From: Caprimulgus europaeus
Lineage: Eukaryota; Chordata; Aves; Caprimulgiformes; Caprimulgidae
DNA: 64,000 bases
NCBI GenBank assembly: GCA_907165065.1
Contig: OU015524.1
Coordinates: forward strand, 930,001 to 994,000
Reading direction: 5' to 3'
Numbering within the stretch: the stretch's first letter is position 1; the number at the start of each line of letters is the position of its first letter. Position numbers and translations under genes: made by a program. The notes beneath the pieces were generated by a model that saw only the letters and a list, made by a program, of their open reading frames with translations, ran no database searches and was not told the origin of the DNA. Of the stretch, positions 58,640 through 64,000 are shown in pieces.

Positions 58640-58920
58640 GGTTCTTGAAACTAATTAATCCTTGAAAAGATCAGCTGACCCATCTCATTGTTAGCAATAC
58701 ATTTTTAATTATTCATTTTAGTCAAGCATCATTTGAACACAAGTCAATTTGCAATTTCATTAGAGTACAGAAAAGGCCTGGGGTCTATTCCTGGTAAAAA
58801 GGAAAAAATCTCTGGCAAAATTTCATAAAGGATGTTAATCCTCTAATTAATTTTATGTATCAAGCAAGAATTAATGTGTCCTGCTATTTAAGCAGAAGTC
58901 ATCTTGCCAAGAAGTGCATT
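58640..58920. promoter_or_regulatory. candidate conserved element with clustered TAATTA cores
   Basis: Homeodomain cores occur at 58652-58657 (TAATTA), 58705-58712 (TTAATTAT), and 58844-58849 (TAATTA), with CATTAG and GAATTAATG words between. The sequence is unique, AT-rich and CpG-free. This is one of the better motif clusters of the window but still only an inference. Confidence 0.35.
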
Positions 58921-61834
58921 TTGTCATACCTTCCCCTCCAGGAAAACCTCTTTACAAGCTTTGTGGCAAAATACCCTGGCAACTAACGACTAGCTTTGAA
59001 GCAACATTCACAGACCATTTGCTTTGATGACATTTGGAGCTTTTTTCCTCCCCCCCCTCCCCTCATTCCAAAGTCTATTGTAAGTGCAGTGCTCTCACTG
59101 CACTGCCTTTGAAAACGAATCAATAAAGTAAGATTTGTCAGGTTGCATCTGAGGAGTATCACATCTTTTAACTCCTTTCCTGGTTGAGTTGCTGTACACA
59201 TTTTTAAACTAAACCTTATGAACAGATTGGAGTGTGTTATACTTACATATTCACAGGCACACAAGTGTGACGCCGCTCTTTTTTCTCCCTCACATTAACT
59301 TCAAAAGCTCAAACCCCATGGCAGTTAACCTTCCATAAACTGACATTATATGGCCATCATACGTAATCACATGATGGATGGCACGTCAGAGAGTCACAAA
59401 CAGGGAATGTTTGCCCCTGGTAGGACTGTGAGAATTGCAAAAATGGAAACAAGTGACTTCACCCCACGCCAAAGAACTCCAAAGAAAACACCTCCGTGTT
59501 AGCCAGCTCTGAAACAAAGTCTGATGAGCTCCCTGGCATCAGCCTACATCCTGGAGCCAGGCAATCGCACCCACAGCCATGGGTGGAGATCAGAACATGG
59601 GCCACAAAGTTTCATCCTTATTGCAACTTTGGGCTTCCCTTAATCAATGCTAAAATCTTTAGGTCTGATTTCTCATTTCACTGGCTTTGTGTAATGTGTC
59701 TCAACTGTACCTCATCTAATTTAATAAGATGAAAGCTAAGGAAGTACTTAAGTTACTTATCAAGGGTTTCAGATGACACATTATTATTGTACTCAAAAGT
59801 CAATATTTGCTAATCATGTTAGTACAGGAACTGATCCAGGGCTACAATTCTGGAATTGTAAAGGCATTTAAGATTAATTAAACCTATCGCCTCCTCACTT
59901 GACACATGCACACATAACACTCCCCTCCGCCCCTCTTCTGGGATAGACAAGTAGGTGTCTCTGTAGGAAAAACCTCTCTAGTCCCCAGCTTTAGGATGAC
60001 AAGTTATGAGGCTTCTCAGCTTTCTGCTGCCACTGTTGGTCTGGTCATTCAGAGCCTGACTTCAGGCATTGGGGTAGCTCATGTTCAGCATCTAGGGATC
60101 GTGCCCTTTGTCTGTGTCACCAATGACATCAAACCAATCAATTCTGTTCTACCTGCAGTTGAAATCTGGGGAGAGCTGCAGGCTGAGCAAAAGCAGAAGC
60201 AGTCTGGGCAGTGTGATGCAGGCTGAGAAAGCCTGATGGCCCATCTCACTTCAGCTGGGCTTGCTCATCTCACAGGCTCACACTTTGCAGGTGCTGAGGT
60301 GTTGAGCAAGCCTTACTCCACACAGTGGCAGAAGAGCAGTGAGTTTACCTTGTATTATTCATTCTAATTTTTCTTCTATCACACGTAACGGGAACAGTTA
60401 AAAAGCGATCTGTGTCTTTCTCTGGCTCAAAGCTGTTGATGAATTTGGCATGTGTCACATGAAAAGATTTAGTGCTTTTCCTAAGGCTGGGTTCAGTGTG
60501 AGCAGGTGATGTGCAGGCTTCCACACACAGAGCTGCCAGTGCACTTTCAGGCTGGATTTGCTGCCCTCCTCCTGTGCCAGCCTGGGTCTCCTCTGAGCGG
60601 TACCTCAGCTGCTCAGAGGCCACGTCTGCCTCTGTGCCTGCGCGCGGTGAGTGATGTGGTGACTCCTGATCTGACCGTGTATTTATTCAGAACCTGCCTC
60701 AGAATGAGATACAGATTTGCCTTGAAGCAGGAATCTCCTCGGGGCTGAAATGGGGCTTACCTGCTACCCAGCATATATTATTGTAGTTTGCAGATTACTG
60801 TGGTTTTTCCCTTACTCCTTTAAGCATTATTACACTGGTCTAAGAAGTGTAGATGAAATGTTTATATGAAAATAATAGAGCAGAGTGGAGAATTGGAATC
60901 ACTCGCGTTAGGAGAGAATCTGATCTACATAAAACTCGGGCAAAACACAACCGCAAGGCTATCTGCACTGGATTAGCCCAGATTGACTCTCATAAATGGG
61001 ATAGTAGTATTGGAAAGCACAGGTCTGCTTCACTGGCAAGTTACTTGTAAAATTAGTGTATTGCAGAGGCTTATAACGGGGGAGAGGCTCACTGTGATCA
61101 GGAGACTGAACTGATGCTGTGTGTTGAATCAGTGACTGCATGGGTTTTGATCTAGGCATGTAGAACATCAACATGCAAATTGAAAAATAAAAATAACTGG
61201 TTTGAGTACTGCAGTACTGTCTGCTTACATCTCACATCAACCCAGTAGTAAGTAAGATACTCAGATGCATATTTTACGAAATCAAAATGACACACTGTTT
61301 AATATTCCAATTACTGCTGAACTATTAATCTGAACGTGCTAATAGTGGCTGTCGCATAAGTCGAGCATCTGAAAGCCTCTACGCAGTGATCCACCACCCT
61401 CTAGTCATGTTTTTGTGTTCATTCACTTTTAAATACGAGACAATTTACCCTTCAAAGTTTTTTTTTCCCCTATCTTTTTTTTTTAATTAAACATTATTTT
61501 ATGCTTGTCTTTTAACATACTAATTGATTCATTCAGATCTGCCACACACAGGCTGAGTTATTTATTTTTCTTTAAATCTCTAATGATGCCATTTTTAGCC
61601 TGCTTTGGCTGTATCCAAAATCTCAGCTGTTTCTCTGTGTGTGTATCTGTTTGCCTCAGTCGATTTTTAGGACAGGGAATGTCACACTTACCTTTACTGG
61701 TCTATGCAAACTCAATTTGATAATCTTAGCTCATCTCCCAGTGGAGCGCGTATCTGTGTCACAAATGTCACCTTTGAAACTGGCTCTAATTGGCATTCAT
61801 GTTGGAAGTCTCAGTGGAATGGCCATAGACACAA
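58921..61834. other. single-copy noncoding DNA with AT-rich patches
   Basis: 59310-59410 contains TTATATGGCCATCATACG (a CArG-like word CTATATGG variant is absent) and ATCACATGATGGATGG. 61250-61340 holds TTCCAATTACTGCTG and ACTATTAATCTG. These could be regulatory. No gene or named repeat recognised elsewhere. Confidence 0.45.
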
Positions 61835-61902
61835 GGTGAAATTTGGGCTCTGTTGAAGGCAACAGGAGTTTTGTCATTGACTTTAATAGGGTCAGGACTT
61901 CT
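61835..61902. repeat. palindromic amniote repeat
   Basis: GGTGAAATTTGGGCTCTG, TTGAAGGCAACAGGAGTTTT, GTCATTGACTTTAATAGG and GTCAGGACTTCT follow base by base the plan 'ggtgaaatcctggccccattgaagtcaatgggagttttgccattgacttcaatgg', an old repeat common in turtles, crocodilians and birds. Mutations have broken the original symmetry (TGTTGAAGGCAACA versus CATTGACTTTAATA). Short, immobile relic. Confidence 0.6.
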
Positions 61903-62029
61903 TCCAGAGACTGAACTGCCTCACATACAGATGTTCATACTGGGCTGGGAGCTTCAAACCCTCTGTGTTTGCTCGTGACTAATAGAATGTGTTTTTCTGC
62001 TCACCTTCATCCTTCCCCTGCCAGGATCT
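61903..62029. other. noncoding DNA
   Basis: Nothing recognised. Confidence 0.6.
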
Positions 62030-63330
62030 AGTCCTCTATTTAAAGGACAGAGTGAATAAGCCCAGAGAAGACCTCCAGCTTCCTCTTGTACTGTCCTTCC
62101 CAAACCCCAGCTCCCTTCCTTCTCTTTATAATTGATGATGATGTCTTTGCAGGCTCAGTGCAAGTTCTCTGTCTTCTGTTATCTCTCAATTTTTCTTCCG
62201 TTCTTGTGTATTTTAAATCACTCTCTGTTTTGCATACCCTCTGCCTTCAAGCATGCTCTTGCACTTTGACTTGAAAAAATGAAATCCCTTTAATTCAGTC
62301 TGCCTTTTTAACAACCCACTGATTTCCTCTTGTCTCTCCATTCTCAGAAGCTGCTGTTTGTTCCCACTTCTAAGCAGCTTCTCTGTCTCAGATTTTTAAC
62401 AGACAGGCTTCTCCAGCTCCCGTACTCGGCTCCATCTGAGGACAATCTTTGCCCTTCTCTTTCCTGATCCCTCCCTCCCAACACCTGGCTTCTGTAATTC
62501 TCTTTTTCTCATTCCCAGTTTGCTTTGGAGATGCACTCTCACTGACAGCTCCTTTATTTTTTGTGCCTCCCGTTGCCACTTGGTCTCCCCATTGCCTCAC
62601 AGAGGTACCTGTGTGAGTATCCTCGATGTGCTTGCACTTCTCTGCCAGCCACTCTCCTTCTCTGCCAGCAATGCTTTTGTCCCGACTTTCACAACCATCT
62701 GCTTCTGCACATCCAGCTGCCACTTCAGTATTGGCTTGACTTCTTCAGGTCAGTTACTGATTACCACTTCTTCCTGATTTTTGGATCCTTATTTTCTGCA
62801 TCACTTCTGTTGCACTTGCTGTCTCCTGGGCTGTCTCCTGGACCAGGATCTTTTCTCCCATCTTGTTGCCTCATCTCCCGCCGTTGGTTGTCTCCCCTCT
62901 CGTGAGGACGAGCACGATTTTTTTATCAACAAAAGCTAAAAATGTTACCATCACCTCTGTTCTTGATGGACAATGTCTGCAGCATCTCCCTGCCTCCTCC
63001 CTTCCATCTAAAATGCTGCTTGCCAATGCCACCTTGTCTCCACCAGCTTCCTTGATTTTCTACTACCTGCTGTAAGAAATCCAAGCCATTAAAAAACCCT
63101 GTGAAATCTATTTCTTGAACTTCTGTTGCCATTTATCTTCCAGTCCATTTAGCCAACTGCTTCTCCCATTCTTCTCTTTTATGGACAGGCTTCCTCTGTC
63201 CCGTTTCTCCTCTCTTTGCACTTTCTGCTGCACTGCTCCATAGACAAGGAAGCATTTTTTGTTGTCATCCATGAGCAATTTTTCTTTTTGCTTACTGAAA
63301 TCTTCCATTAAAATTCACCTCTAAACTTTC
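62030..63330. other. 1.3-kb pyrimidine-biased tract
   Basis: The plus strand is persistently rich in C and T (CCTGATCCCTCCCTCCC, CCATCTTGTTGCCTCATC, CATCTCCCTGCCTCCTCCC). Recurring words include CTCTGCCAGC (62640s and 62660s) and CTTCTG. It is not a tandem repeat. The bias keeps frames of 85-114 codons open on the plus strand and Lys/Glu/Gly-rich frames of up to 111 codons on the minus strand; none shows a domain. Possible explanations are an old repeat or processed sequence that I do not recognise, or a strand bias due to transcription. Confidence 0.55.
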
Positions 63331-64000
63331 AGTGTCCCTTTCTCACAGTCAAGCAGAGGTTTTAATGCACTAGAAGAGAAAAACTGTGATGCTGGCCAGA
63401 GCCCCGTTAATGCATTTGCTTCTCTCATGCCCAGGCATAGCCCTAGTGAAGTCAGTTGGTGTCCACCACGTTACCTGGACCTGTGCAGATGGTAGAGAGC
63501 AGTGACTGGGACTTGTACTGGTAATGCATGGAAGGTGCTCAATGTGCTACAGTACATTGTTGTTAAGAATGCAGAATAATAATTATAATGAGAAATTAAA
63601 TCATTGCATTTAGGGAGAAAAAAAAAAAGCAAGCAGTGAATACCTTGAAGCCTGGAGCCAAGCTGAAAGCAGGAATTGCTAACTGTACAATTCCTGTTAT
63701 CCTGCACTGAAACACGCTGGCTAGTGATTGGAAAGATTCCCAATAGCAGTTAGATGGGGAGTTCTCAGTACACACGATTACTTGTGGCTTGGAAAGCATT
63801 GCTATGCAGAACTCCGGGTCTTACTGGGCGGGTTTATATGGCTCAGGCCATGTAGGCATTAGAATGAGGTTATCTCAGTGGGTTTTACAGAGCAGGGAGA
63901 ATTTTTTGCATAGGTTTTTATTTTATTCTGCAAAGTTCCCCCAGCCAAGCTAAAAGGAGTGCTGGAGGAGTGTGAGAGCTAAACTCCCTAGGGCAGAAAT
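63331..64000. other. single-copy noncoding DNA
   Basis: A short A-run occurs near 63618-63628. Nothing else recognised up to the window end. Confidence 0.6.

Overview
The window looks like bird nuclear DNA with no gene that I can defend. Three things point to a bird. The recent interspersed repeats are CR1 LINE 3' ends of avian type (30648-30996 on +, 42972-43195 on -). A fossil LTR end resembles a common avian endogenous retrovirus family (about 23110-23561). Recognisable repeats cover only a few percent of the 64 kb. Mammalian L1, Alu or B1 are absent. An older amniote layer is also visible: degraded CR1/L3-type LINEs, MIR-like SINE pieces and short palindromic repeats whose arms read like 'ggccagatcctca' or contain 'ttgacttcaatgg'. 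I cannot name the species or the neighbouring gene. The sequence reads as a long intron or an intergenic desert.

Layout: 1-10.9 kb is mostly single-copy noncoding sequence with a few AT-rich, homeodomain-motif-rich stretches. At 10.9 kb lies a 33-bp minisatellite (8 copies) and at 15.2 kb a 37-bp triplicate. An old CR1-like LINE lies at 16.8 kb. At 18.85 kb a 58-bp segment looks like a small coding exon between splice-like signals, but it matches nothing I recognise. The most striking block is 20.14-21.51 kb. It holds two CpG-rich minisatellites of unrelated unit (31 bp x 20 and 17 bp x 20.5), both free of length changes and both with signs of multi-unit duplication. The LTR fossil follows at 23.1-23.6 kb.

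From 24 to 50 kb there is single-copy sequence with a homeodomain-site cluster (25.1-25.35 kb), LINE and SINE remnants, a compact non-repetitive CpG island (36.82-37.07 kb) and a second, weaker CpG-rich patch (41.2-41.8 kb). At 49.9-50.6 kb a PBX/HOX plus MEIS motif pair precedes a strong splice-acceptor-like signal followed by 136 open codons. From 53 to 62 kb palindromic amniote repeats alternate with AT-rich candidate regulatory DNA. A 1.3-kb pyrimidine-biased tract fills 62.03-63.33 kb.

The long open frames in the window are explained by tandem repeats, by strand composition bias or by chance. Regulatory calls rest on motif content alone; cross-species alignment, which would decide them, was not available. 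I found no CRISPR array, RNA gene, operon or other recognisable new molecular system.
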